Positions 16,898 to 24,865 of a stretch of 62,886 nt of DNA are shown here, piece by piece. A program made the translations under genes and the position numbers. Position 1 is the stretch's first letter. Each line of letters starts with the position of its first letter. The DNA comes from Streptomonospora sp. PA3 (lineage in GTDB: Bacteria > Actinomycetota > Actinomycetes > Streptosporangiales > Streptosporangiaceae): assembly GCF_009728995.1 (NCBI RefSeq), contig NZ_VTZW01000018.1, forward strand, positions 6,227-69,112, read 5' to 3'. The notes under the pieces are model-generated. The model searched no databases and had not been told where the DNA came from. It saw only the letters and a program-made list of their open reading frames with translations.

Positions 16898-18220
16898 TTA
16901 CCGCTTCCATGGAACCTTTGCAACGTGGCCGAGACATTTGTTGTCGTCGGTAAAGCTCCGATATGCACCGAGATAACCGATGTAGGACAGTATTCCCAAC
17001 AACAAATATTCCTGTGAGAGTCGCCATGCGGAGTACCATTGATCCGTAGTGAATTTCGGATCACCCTTCTTTGGATGAATGACTCGATTCCGCATGTACG
17101 TTATCAATTCAGGACCATTTTTCTTGCCCTTTGGTTTAGTGCCACTGAAATTGCTAATATGTGACGGAATTTGAGTTGGAATCTTCTGTCTTGTTAAGAA
17201 TTTGGTGATCTTCTTGTGTGCAGGCCATTTATTACTATTATTGTAATCCTTTTCAGATAGCAATTTCCCTTCTTCCACAAGATCCATCCAGCTCAGCAAC
17301 TCGAGTCCTGATTGAGATACAGAAAGAGCCGTCTCTAGCGGATTGGGTTTGTTTGCGCCTAAGTAGTAATTCGTTGCCATGAACAATGGGCGGTGCCGCT
17401 CCTGTCTGAGCCACACGTCCTCGTAAGCCGCGTAGGCTTCAATGAATATCGAAGCCCAAGAAGGGTCCGCGAATTGATGGCATCCCTTCCAAGGGTCAGA
17501 ACGAAAACTCTTCCAACTTGCCCAGACCTTATGGCCAGACTCATCGAGGCCGACAGGAATCGTCGGGCTAACCCACCTTCCTGTACAGAAACTTAGAAAA
17601 TGGCGGAGGAGTATTGCGGCATCGTTGGCCTCGTCCACGGTAAAGAGTGAATTGTCGGATCGGATAATCTTTCCGACATGGGTAAACGCATAAGAGGACG
17701 ATCGCTTTGCCGATGCCTTTCGATTCTTTAGGTCTTCTAGTGGGTCGATAATAAAACTCCACCTCTTACCTGTAAGGTGGAGACGACCACGTCGATAGGA
17801 TGTACCGAAACTTACCCACTCGCCTATCACATCGTGAAAGTTTGGAAGTAGGAAGTGCACTTCCTTAAGGTTATTACTGGGTGGTTCCGCCTCATAGTCG
17901 GTTATGATCCCGTCGGGTTCCGCCTGTTGGACAGAGATTTCAGTCGGTATATCCAAGGGACTATCGACTGGGACGGCGTTTGGTGGATCATCGCAAGAGA
18001 GTTGCAGGTCGAGAAGAGGGAAATCATCATTGGCCTCGTCAAGGTAATAATGCGCCCCTGGGGTTGGACTCCAATCCCAGAATATGCTTCCCTCGCGCAC
18101 TAACGCCTTATCCTTACCCTGTATTCTAATTGGCCCCCTGTATAGAGCAACAGGATCTTGGGGGTTTCCAGTCAGTTCATGCAAGGGCCGCAAAGCTTCC
18201 TCGTTTGTTGGTGGCCTCAT
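16898..18220 (-). CDS. AT-rich cargo protein with C-terminal HEPN-like Rx4H motif
   Basis: This is a 440-residue soluble protein whose gene is roughly half GC, against about 70 percent around it, so it was acquired separately. It has a divergent N-terminal region (1-150), a helical middle (about 190-330) and a C-terminal segment with MRNRVIHPKK. Here R377-x4-H382 fits the HEPN ribonuclease signature RNxxxH/Rx4-6H followed by Pro. Length and layout (variable sensor-like N-terminus, C-terminal HEPN) recall ApeA-type phage-defence proteins, but I cannot assign the family by eye. It stands alone on its strand at the element's left end, a typical defence-cargo position. The function is inferred, not shown. 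Confidence 0.6.
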   Translation of the reverse strand: MRPPTNEEALRPLHELTGNPQDPVALYRGPIRIQGKDKALVREGSIFWDWSPTPGAHYYLDEANDDFPLLDLQLSCDDPPNAVPVDSPLDIPTEISVQQAEPDGIITDYEAEPPSNNLKEVHFLLPNFHDVIGEWVSFGTSYRRGRLHLTGKRWSFIIDPLEDLKNRKASAKRSSSYAFTHVGKIIRSDNSLFTVDEANDAAILLRHFLSFCTGRWVSPTIPVGLDESGHKVWASWKSFRSDPWKGCHQFADPSWASIFIEAYAAYEDVWLRQERHRPLFMATNYYLGANKPNPLETALSVSQSGLELLSWMDLVEEGKLLSEKDYNNSNKWPAHKKITKFLTRQKIPTQIPSHISNFSGTKPKGKKNGPELITYMRNRVIHPKKGDPKFTTDQWYSAWRLSQEYLLLGILSYIGYLGAYRSFTDDNKCLGHVAKVPWKR

Positions 18221-18472
18221 ATTTTCTTCCTAACGACAAAGGGAGCGACCTATTCCTTACATAATTGCTACCACGGAATAGTAAATGGAATTTGGCTGGT
18301 TGATTCGACTGTCGAGTGTCACTCTAATAGTCGGTCATCTTGGCTCAAGGTGGCGCCATGCTTCACTACGCCGATTTTATATAGGTAGAGGGCCTCGCAC
18401 AGCCGAAGCGCTCTGTCTTCAGAGCCAAAGACTGGACGCTCTCTAGTTATCGACGGTGTCCCCACCAACTAC

Positions 18473-18892
18473 CTAGTGACACTGCACGACAGACCAGGTC
18501 ATCCGCTCTGCGGGGCCACCTTGACTGCCCCAGCTCTTGGCGACGGCGTTGACGAGGTTCAGGCCGCGGCCGTGCTCGGTATCAGGGTTGGACTCGGCGA
18601 GATAGGGCGTGCGGATAGCACTGCCGGCATCGTGGACGGTGATCAGGGCTCCCTCATCGGCGGTGTGTTCGAGCATGACGAGGAAGCCGGTCGTCCAGGT
18701 GCCGGACTCGGTGTGCTGGATGGCGTTGGTGGCGAGTTCGCTGGCGACGAGGACGGCGTCGTCGGTCTGCGGGCAGTCGGCCAACCGGTTGGCGATGAAC
18801 CTGCGTACGTCTCGCACGGATGACTGTGAACCGGGGAACCAGCGGCAGGCGGCGACGCGGGGGCGGTCGGCGTCGTTGGGGTGGAGGGTCAT
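18473..18892 (-). CDS. RsbW-like ATP-binding (HATPase_c) regulatory protein
   Basis: This is a 139-residue GHKL-fold protein with an N-box ELATNAIQHT, a G1-like VHDAGS and a G2-like HGRGLNLVNAV, and no histidine-phosphorylation domain. Such stand-alone domains act in actinomycetes as anti-sigma factor-type Ser/Thr kinases or regulators. The start MTLHPND at 18892 is preferred over a frame start at 18901. It is divergent from the ABM/XRE operon across a 156-bp spacer that carries the GTACT-N3-AGTAC palindrome. Its partner is not evident in the window. Confidence 0.85.
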   Translation of the reverse strand: MTLHPNDADRPRVAACRWFPGSQSSVRDVRRFIANRLADCPQTDDAVLVASELATNAIQHTESGTWTTGFLVMLEHTADEGALITVHDAGSAIRTPYLAESNPDTEHGRGLNLVNAVAKSWGSQGGPAERMTWSVVQCH

Positions 18893-18945
18893 ACGCCTCA
18901 CCTCGGTGAGATCGGCAGATCACGAGACAGTGAGCTGCATGACTA

Positions 18946-18958
18946 GTACTATAAGTAC
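18946..18958. promoter_or_regulatory. Candidate operator palindrome GTACT-N3-AGTAC (left)
   Basis: GTACTATAAGTAC is a perfect inverted repeat in the divergent promoter region. It overlaps a possible -10 (TATAAG). The same half-sites and spacing recur at 20554-20566, on the other side of the XRE regulator gene. Confidence 0.55.
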
Positions 18959-19048
18959 GGCTACCGTACATTAGGTGCCTGGTACTTGCACTACGTTTGG
19001 AAGACAATTAGTGCGACTCAAGATGTCGACGTGAGGTGAGGAGACGCC

Positions 19049-19357
19049 ATGTTCGGACTGGCGGTGCGGTTCACGCTGAAGGACGAGGACAGCGCGTCAG
19101 GCTTCGACGCGCTGGTGGCGGAGACGCTGCCGCAGATCCGCGAGAGTGAGCCGGGCACGCTCGTCTACGCGGTGCACACCGTGGAGGACAAGCCGCTTCA
19201 GCGGTACTTCTACGAGCTGTACCGCGACCGGGCGGCCTTCGACGCTCATGAGCAGCAGCCGCATGTGAAGCGGTTCCTCGACGCGCGCGGCCAGTACCTC
19301 GCCTCCGTGGAAGTGGACTTCCTGACGGCGCAGGATGCAAAGGGAGTCACCGGGTGA
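19049..19357 (+). CDS. Antibiotic biosynthesis monooxygenase (ABM) domain protein
   Basis: This is a 102-residue single ABM domain of the dimeric alpha-beta barrel type (quinol monooxygenase-like). Family features are GTLVYAVHTVEDKP, YFYELYRDRAAFDAHE and a HVKRF helix. It is preceded by GAGGTGAGGAGA. Its stop overlaps the start of the XRE regulator (GTGA), so the two are translationally coupled. Its substrate is unknown, and its presence in AICE cargo suggests a redox-sensing or detoxifying role (inference). Confidence 0.82.
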   Translation: MFGLAVRFTLKDEDSASGFDALVAETLPQIRESEPGTLVYAVHTVEDKPLQRYFYELYRDRAAFDAHEQQPHVKRFLDARGQYLASVEVDFLTAQDAKGVTG

Positions 19358-20562
19358 GCAACGAGTATCAGAAGGCGCTCGGGCGCAAGATCGCCCAGCA
19401 CCGCAAGCGGCGCGGGCTCTCCCAACGGGAGTTCGCCGGCCTCGTCGACCGCTCGGAAGCCTGGGTCTCCCAGGTCGAGCGGGGCGTGCGCCGGATCGAT
19501 CGCATGTCGGTGCTGGAAGCCGTCGCCGACGTGCTCGAAGTGCCGCTGTCGGAGTTGGCCGCCGAGTCGCCCATCGTCGCCTCGACCACCGAAGAGGCTC
19601 CCGGCAGTAGCCGCCTGCGTCTGGTGCTGAGCCGCGCTCACGCGCTGAGCGCCATCCTGGGCAACGGCGGCGGCACTCCCGACGTGGACGGCCTTCGGCA
19701 ACGGACCGAGCAGGCGTGGACTCTGACGCACGCGGCCCGGTACCTGGAGCTGACGGAACTCCTTGAGGCGCTGGTGCCCGACCTGGAAGCCGCCGCGCGC
19801 TCGGTTCCCAACGGGGCGCGGGTGCCGTTGTTCCGCCTGCTCAATTCCACCTATCAGGCGTGCTCGTCGGCGCTGACCAAACTCGGCGAGTACGAGGCGG
19901 CGTGGATCGCGGCCGACCGGGCGATCACCGCGGCCGAGCGCGCGGACGATCCGCTGCTGATGGCCGCGGGTGAGTTCCGGCTGTGCCTGACATTCCAGGG
20001 AGCGGGCTACTACGAGCAGGTGGAAGCGACCGCCGGCACCTCGTGCGAGGCGCTGTCGGGCCTGGCCGACCGGGGTGATGTGGAGGCCATGTCGCTCTTG
20101 GGTGCGCTGACCCTGCAACGCGCTGTCGGTGCGGCCCGGCGCAATGAGGCGACCGCCGCCTATCGCCATATCGCACACGCCCGGTCGGTGGCCGAGCGGC
20201 TGGGCGGCGACCGCAACGACTACAACACCGAGTTCGGGCCGACCAACGTGTCCCTGCACGAGGTCGCCGTTGCGGTCGAGCTGGGAGACGCCGGGGTGGC
20301 GCTGCGGGCCGCTGACGGCGTCGACGCCTCGGGCCTGTCCTCGGAGCGCCAAGGCCGGTTCCTCATCGACGTGGCGCGTGCCCACCTTCAGCGCCGCAGC
20401 GCGGACGCAGCCGTCTCGGCGCTGGAGCGGGCCGAGCAGATCACCCCTGAGCAGGTGCGCAGTCATCCGCTGGTGCGCCAATCGCTCGGTGACCTGCTGA
20501 CCATCCAGGACCCTCCGGGTCCGGCTCTGCAAGGGCTGGCCAGACGGGCGGGCGTACTTTGA
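19354..20562 (+). CDS. XRE-family regulator with TPR-like C-terminal region
   Basis: This is a 402-residue protein. Residues about 5-65 form a Cro/C1-type helix-turn-helix (LSQREFAGLVDRSEAWVSQV). The rest is helical and Ala/Leu-rich like the TPR arrays of actinomycete XRE regulators. GTG 19354 overlaps the ABM stop. Matching GTACT-N3-AGTAC palindromes lie upstream of the ABM-XRE pair and across its own stop codon before the Pra-like gene. A role as repressor of both AICE promoters is plausible but inferred. Confidence 0.85.
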   Translation: MSNEYQKALGRKIAQHRKRRGLSQREFAGLVDRSEAWVSQVERGVRRIDRMSVLEAVADVLEVPLSELAAESPIVASTTEEAPGSSRLRLVLSRAHALSAILGNGGGTPDVDGLRQRTEQAWTLTHAARYLELTELLEALVPDLEAAARSVPNGARVPLFRLLNSTYQACSSALTKLGEYEAAWIAADRAITAAERADDPLLMAAGEFRLCLTFQGAGYYEQVEATAGTSCEALSGLADRGDVEAMSLLGALTLQRAVGAARRNEATAAYRHIAHARSVAERLGGDRNDYNTEFGPTNVSLHEVAVAVELGDAGVALRAADGVDASGLSSERQGRFLIDVARAHLQRRSADAAVSALERAEQITPEQVRSHPLVRQSLGDLLTIQDPPGPALQGLARRAGVL

Positions 20563-20566
20563 GTAC
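20554..20566. promoter_or_regulatory. Candidate operator palindrome GTACT-N3-AGTAC (right)
   Basis: GTACTTTGAGTAC overlaps the XRE stop codon and precedes the Pra-like gene. A further AGTACT palindrome (20581-20586) and GTAC occur within the next 40 bp. The clustering is suggestive of a repressor-bound replication promoter. Confidence 0.55.
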
Positions 20567-20616
20567 TAACTAGAACTCGAAGTACTAGACAAAACTAAAA
20601 GTACGGGTTAGCGTGT

Positions 20617-20662
20617 GGGCTATCGCCGATGGCCTTCCTGTTCTGGGAAGGGGCGATGGCCC
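20617..20662 (+). terminator. Long hairpin in leader of the Pra-like gene
   Basis: Positions 20617-20627 pair with 20652-20662 (10 of 11 bp), with an inner CCTTCC/GGAAGG stem. It lies between the XRE stop and the Pra-like start, so it could terminate XRE transcription or attenuate the replication operon. Confidence 0.5.
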
Positions 20663-20713
20663 GCACGCTTTCGTATGTCCGGCCCGCTCACCGGGCCGTA
20701 GAGAGGTAGAAGC

Positions 20714-21145
20714 ATGGCGATTCAAGGTGCGCTGCCGGTGGAGTTCGGGACGGTGTTCCCGCACGGCGCCTACGCGCTCGGGGTGGAGCCGGTGACCGAC
20801 TTCGAGACCAAGCGGCCGCAGCTCGACAAGAACACCGGATTGCCGCTGTGGGCGGTCGACGTGATCGACGCCGACCCCGAGGCGCGCGGCAAGGCCAAGA
20901 GCGTGAAGGTCAAGGTGGCCGCCGAGCACTGCCCGACGCTGCCCGACGAGGTTCCCGGCCTGCCGTTCCGGCCGGTGGAGTTCGAGCAGATGTCGGTCAT
21001 GCCCTACGTCGACGACTCCGGGCGCCGCCCGCGCGTGGCCTACTCGCTGCGCGCACGCGGGGTGAAGACCCCCGGCGGCAACGGCGCCGCTTCGCGCAAG
21101 GCTCCCGCCGCTGCCGGTGCCTCCGGCTCCAAGGACGCGGGCTGA
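20714..21145 (+). CDS. pra: Pra-like replication/integration/excision activator
   Basis: This is a 143-residue protein matching my recollection of the AICE family annotated as plasmid replication, integration and excision activator (pSAM2 Pra). It has an N-terminal VEFGTVFPHGAYALGVEPV block, then DKNTGLPLWAVDVIDADPE and a PGLPFRPVEFE block, with a disordered Ala/Ser/Lys-rich tail. An AGAGAGGTAGAAGC leader precedes ATG 20714. It is the first gene of the conjugation-replication module and is probably controlled through the upstream palindromes. The name rests on pattern memory. Confidence 0.65.
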   Translation: MAIQGALPVEFGTVFPHGAYALGVEPVTDFETKRPQLDKNTGLPLWAVDVIDADPEARGKAKSVKVKVAAEHCPTLPDEVPGLPFRPVEFEQMSVMPYVDDSGRRPRVAYSLRARGVKTPGGNGAASRKAPAAAGASGSKDAG

Positions 21146-21166
21146 ATCGTCCGCTGACCACAAAGC

Positions 21167-21202
21167 GGGGCGGCCTGGTGCGCCAACACCTTCGGCCGCC
21201 CC
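21167..21202 (+). terminator. Hairpin after the Pra-like gene
   Basis: A perfect 9-bp stem (21167-21175 with 21194-21202) with an 18-base loop lies between the Pra-like gene and the next gene. It may attenuate transcription into the tra-rep genes. Confidence 0.5.
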
Positions 21203-21253
21203 TTCAACCCCTCGTGAACTCGCCAAAGACCACAGAAGAGGTGTCTGTTCAGT

Positions 21254-21505
21254 ATGTCCGAGCTGTCAATGCGGGTCAGCCCGCGCGAGATCGCCGAGTT
21301 CATGGACGCCCTGCGCGCCCACCGCACCGCCGCCTTCAACGGCACTCCTCCCCGTCCGGATGCGGGGCTGCTGGCCTGGAGATCCAGCATCCTCGACCGC
21401 ATCGCGGCCCAGACCGACGACGCCCAGACCCGCGCGGTCGCCGACGAGGCCCGCGCCGAACTGGCCGCGCTCCGCGCCGACGAGGCGAGTGGGGGTGGTC
21501 GGTGA
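21254..21505 (+). CDS. Small AICE protein of unknown function
   Basis: This is an 83-residue helical protein (MSELSMRVSPREIAEFMDAL at the start), soluble and charged. Its stop TGA overlaps the ATG of the translocase, so it is translationally coupled to it. Small genes like this are common upstream of the AICE tra gene. I do not recognise a named family. Confidence 0.7.
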   Translation: MSELSMRVSPREIAEFMDALRAHRTAAFNGTPPRPDAGLLAWRSSILDRIAAQTDDAQTRAVADEARAELAALRADEASGGGR

Positions 21506-22920
21506 TGCTGGGACGCAAGAGCGCCGGGGCGACCCAGGTACAGCCGACCGCGCCGGTTCCCGCGCAGACCATCCGCTTCTCGACTCCGGTGGTCGAGACG
21601 CCGGGCATCGTCGTGGTGGCGGGCTTCGTCTGGCGCCTGGTGCGCATGCTCGTCGGCCTGCCCTTCCGCTTTCCCGTGGCCGTCGCGACCCTGGCGGTCT
21701 CGGCTGGCCTGGTCTATCTGGTCGGCTGGCTGGGTCTGGCCGTGGCCTGGACGCTCGCCGATGTCGCGCTCCTGGTGTGGTGGCGCCGGTGGCCGGAGTC
21801 GTTCAAGGCTCTGGTGGCGCGCCGGGCGCTGGCCGCGTGGCGGTGGCTGTGGGTCTACCGGCGCCACTGGCAACCGGTGCTGGTCGTCTCCGGACTGGCC
21901 GAGTCCTACCTGGAACGCCAATACCTCCCGCAGATCCGGGGCGTGACCTGCTCGGCCTGGGCCGACCGGGTGCGGGTGAAGCTGGTGGCCGGCACTTCTC
22001 CAACCGACTTCGAGAACCGGGTGGCGGAGCTGGCGCACGGCTTCGGCGCTCCCTCCTGCCGGGTAGAGGTGCGCGGGCCGCGGGATGTGGTGCTGGAGTT
22101 CCCGCGCCGCGACACGCTCGCCGAGCCGATCGGCGCGCTACCGGTGCCCGACGAGCCGGACCTGTCGGCGCTGCCGGTCGGGCGGTGCGAGGACGGTGAG
22201 CCGTGGCGTCTGCGGCTGCACGGAACCCACGTGCTGACCGTCGGCGTCACGGGCGCTGGGAAGGGGTCGGTGCTGTGGTCGGCCATCCGCGCCCTGACCC
22301 CGGCCATCCGCGCGGGCACGGCGCAGGTGTGGGCAATCGATCCCAAGCGGATGGAGCTGTCCTACGGGTGGGCGCTGTTCGCTCGCTACGCCGACGCCGC
22401 CGACGAGGCCGTGTCCCTCCTGGAAGAGGCCGTCTCGGCGATGCAGGAACGCGCCGAGCGCTACGCGGGCAAACAACGCACTCACGTGCCCAGCATCCGG
22501 GACCCGTTCGTCGTCGTGGTGCTCGACGAGGTCGCGTTCCTGACCGCCTACCACCCCGACCGCGACATCCGCCGGCGCGCGGAGAACGCCATAGCGACGC
22601 TCACCAGTCAGGGCCGGTCGGTCGGGTTCTGCGTCCTGGCCGCGCTGCAAGACCCGCGCAAAGAGGTGCTGAACCTGCGCAACCTGTTCCCCGACAAGAT
22701 CGCGCTCCGGCTGGACGAGGCCTCGCAGGTGGACATGGTCCTCGGGGACGGGGCACGCGACCGGGGGGCCAACGCCCACCTGATCGACCCCGACCTTCCC
22801 GGGGTGGCATTCGTGAAGCTGGAGGGCTCCCCGGCACCCGTGCGAGTGCGCGCCGCCTTCGTCACCGATACCGACATCGACACCATGGCCGGTGCCGTGA
22901 CGGCGGGGGCGGATGCCTGA
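21505..22920 (+). CDS. FtsK/SpoIIIE-type DNA translocase (conjugative Tra protein)
   Basis: This is a 471-residue protein with two closely spaced N-terminal membrane segments (about residues 35-90) and a RecA-like motor. Walker A is GVTGAGKGS from residue 247 and Walker B VVVLDEVAF near 340. Single-protein translocases of this kind move double-stranded DNA between mycelia in AICE and Streptomyces plasmid transfer. The start at ATG 21505 overlaps the upstream stop, and its own stop overlaps the rep start (TGATG). A long in-frame extension upstream of 21505 is not part of the protein. Confidence 0.9.
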   Translation: MLGRKSAGATQVQPTAPVPAQTIRFSTPVVETPGIVVVAGFVWRLVRMLVGLPFRFPVAVATLAVSAGLVYLVGWLGLAVAWTLADVALLVWWRRWPESFKALVARRALAAWRWLWVYRRHWQPVLVVSGLAESYLERQYLPQIRGVTCSAWADRVRVKLVAGTSPTDFENRVAELAHGFGAPSCRVEVRGPRDVVLEFPRRDTLAEPIGALPVPDEPDLSALPVGRCEDGEPWRLRLHGTHVLTVGVTGAGKGSVLWSAIRALTPAIRAGTAQVWAIDPKRMELSYGWALFARYADAADEAVSLLEEAVSAMQERAERYAGKQRTHVPSIRDPFVVVVLDEVAFLTAYHPDRDIRRRAENAIATLTSQGRSVGFCVLAALQDPRKEVLNLRNLFPDKIALRLDEASQVDMVLGDGARDRGANAHLIDPDLPGVAFVKLEGSPAPVRVRAAFVTDTDIDTMAGAVTAGADA

Positions 22921-24596
22921 TGCCCACCGTCACGGGGAAGACCACACGGGCCGAACGCCAAGCCCAACCGCTCGCGCGTGAAGTGGCCGAGCAGATCGCC
23001 GCCGACAAGGGGGTGTGCATCCGGCCGGTGTCGCTGCGGCGCACCGACATCGCCACCGGCGCAACTGAGATCGTGGATGCGCCGTGCGGCTCGACGCTGG
23101 AGTCCCGGTGCCCGGCCTGCGCACGCCGCAAGCGCTCCATCCGCCGCACGCAGTGCGAAGAGGGCTGGCACCTGGCCGAAGAACCGACCGTGATCCCGGA
23201 TGACCCATCCGAAGTGCAACGCGCCTGGGTCGAACGCCGCGCCGTGGTCACAGCCGAGCGGGACCGGCTCGTCGACGAGGGCGGGGCCGACCCCGACGAG
23301 GTGGCCGCGCTGGATCAGGCCATCGCCGACCTCGACGCCGAGATCACCGCGTCGGGGATGCGCGGGTCGGTCTCACGCGGAACCTCCTCGTCGGGCCGTG
23401 CCCGCCGGGTACGCTCCACCAAGCGGCGCCAAGATGCGCCGGACCTGCCCAAACGGCAGATGGCCAAGACCACCCTCGGCCGCACCTACGAGGACCCCGC
23501 CACCGGCAAGACCTTCCGCCCCTCACTGTTCCTCACCCTGACCTGCGACACCTACGGGCGCGTGAAGGCAGACGGCACACCGGTGGATCCCTCCACCTAC
23601 GACTACCGGCGGGCCGCGCGCGACGCGCTGCACTTCTCCAAGCTCATCGACCGGTTCGTTCAGAACCTGCGCCGCGTGGCCGGGTTCGACGTGCAGTACT
23701 TCGCCACCGTCGAACCGCAACGCAGGCTCGCGCCGCACCTGCACATGGCCACCCGCGGCACCATCCCGCGGGCGGAGCTGCGCCAGATCGCCGCCGCCAC
23801 CTACCACCAGGTGTGGTGGCCCCAAGCCGACGAGGCCGTCTATCAGGGGGAGAACCTGCCGGTCTTCGACGAGGCGACCGGCAACTACGTGGATCCGGCC
23901 ACCGGGGAAGTCCTGCCCACCTGGGAACAGGCGCTCGACGCCCTCGACGCCGACCCCAACGCAGAACCCCTGCACGTGGTGCGCTTCGGGCCGCAGGCGG
24001 ATGCCAAGGGGGTGGTGGCCGGCACCCCCGACGCCGACCGGTGCGTCCGGTACATGGCGAAATATTTGACCAAGGACATCGCCGAGTGCCACGCCGTGGA
24101 GACCGACGCACAGGCGCGGCACGTCGACCGGCTCGTCGAGGCCCTGCGGTTCGAACCCTGCTCGCCGAAGTGCGCGAACTGGCTGCGCTACGGCGTCCAA
24201 CCTGAGAACGCCAAAGCCGGGATGGTGCCGGGCTTCTGCCGCTCCAAGGCACACCGGCGCGAACACCTGGGATACGCCGGACGCCGCGTGCTGGTGTCTC
24301 GGAAGTGGTCAGGCAAGACCGTCGCCGACCACAAGGCCGACCGCCTCGCCTGGGTCCTCGACCGGCTCGGCATCGACCCCGACGCCGACCCCGACGAGGC
24401 GGCCCCGGTGCTGGCTTCAGTCTCCTCCGGCAACCACGCCTGGGAACTGGCGCGGCCGACCGACCCCGACGTCCCGCCGCGCGAACACCGCCTCCTGCGC
24501 GCGGTCGGCGAAGCCCTCAAACGCCGCGCCCAGATCGACGCCGCTCGGCAACACCGATCCGACGATCTTCCGGCAACCGCAGAAAGGGCCGCATGA
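22920..24596 (+). CDS. repSA: Rolling-circle replication initiator (RepSA-like)
   Basis: This is a 558-residue protein typical of AICE Rep. It has an N-terminal cysteine pair region (SRCPACARRK), then the HUH motif APHLHMA near residue 271 and a Tyr-containing YMAKYLTK near 377 as candidate nicking tyrosine. It would nick the element's double-strand origin to start rolling-circle replication after excision. ATG 22920 overlaps the tra stop and its stop overlaps the xis start (ATGA). The origin itself was not located. Confidence 0.88.
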   Translation: MPTVTGKTTRAERQAQPLAREVAEQIAADKGVCIRPVSLRRTDIATGATEIVDAPCGSTLESRCPACARRKRSIRRTQCEEGWHLAEEPTVIPDDPSEVQRAWVERRAVVTAERDRLVDEGGADPDEVAALDQAIADLDAEITASGMRGSVSRGTSSSGRARRVRSTKRRQDAPDLPKRQMAKTTLGRTYEDPATGKTFRPSLFLTLTCDTYGRVKADGTPVDPSTYDYRRAARDALHFSKLIDRFVQNLRRVAGFDVQYFATVEPQRRLAPHLHMATRGTIPRAELRQIAAATYHQVWWPQADEAVYQGENLPVFDEATGNYVDPATGEVLPTWEQALDALDADPNAEPLHVVRFGPQADAKGVVAGTPDADRCVRYMAKYLTKDIAECHAVETDAQARHVDRLVEALRFEPCSPKCANWLRYGVQPENAKAGMVPGFCRSKAHRREHLGYAGRRVLVSRKWSGKTVADHKADRLAWVLDRLGIDPDADPDEAAPVLASVSSGNHAWELARPTDPDVPPREHRLLRAVGEALKRRAQIDAARQHRSDDLPATAERAA

Positions 24597-24835
24597 GTAC
24601 CGGCATCACCACGCAGCTCGACCCGTCCGGCGCCGCTTCCGACAAGGCCGACGCTCGCCGACGCTCGGCTCGCCAACTCTGGTCGGTGCGCGAAACCGCG
24701 GAATACCTCTGCGTCCCGGAACGGACCCTCTACCGCTGGCGCTACATGGAAACCGGCCCGCCCTCGCACCGCGTCGGGCGCTACGTGCGCTACGTCCCTG
24801 ACGAGGTGCACGCCTGGGTCTTGCAGCAGCCCTGA
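24593..24835 (+). CDS. xis: Excisionase (Xis), MerR/HTH_17-like
   Basis: This is an 80-residue protein with a winged helix: WSVRETAEYLCVPERTLYRW followed by GPPSHRVGRYVRY. Such proteins bend att DNA and direct the integrase toward excision. ATG 24593 overlaps the rep stop. The integrase begins 30 bp downstream, so xis and int form one unit. Confidence 0.9.
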   Translation: MSTGITTQLDPSGAASDKADARRRSARQLWSVRETAEYLCVPERTLYRWRYMETGPPSHRVGRYVRYVPDEVHAWVLQQP

Positions 24836-24865
24836 ACCCTCGGACAGCACAAAGGAGCGGCCCCG

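Noticed and set aside
16480-17064. Possible HNH-like or transposase relic (a DHIRPIW-type stretch) at the AICE left end
   Set aside because: Only a few residues resemble an HNH motif, and the frame runs into the start of the AT-rich gene region. The evidence is too thin for a pseudogene call.
20848-21504. In-frame extension of the FtsK-like gene upstream of 21505
   Set aside because: This stretch is already covered by the Pra-like gene and the small AICE gene in other frames. ATG 21505 with TGATG overlap gives the natural start.
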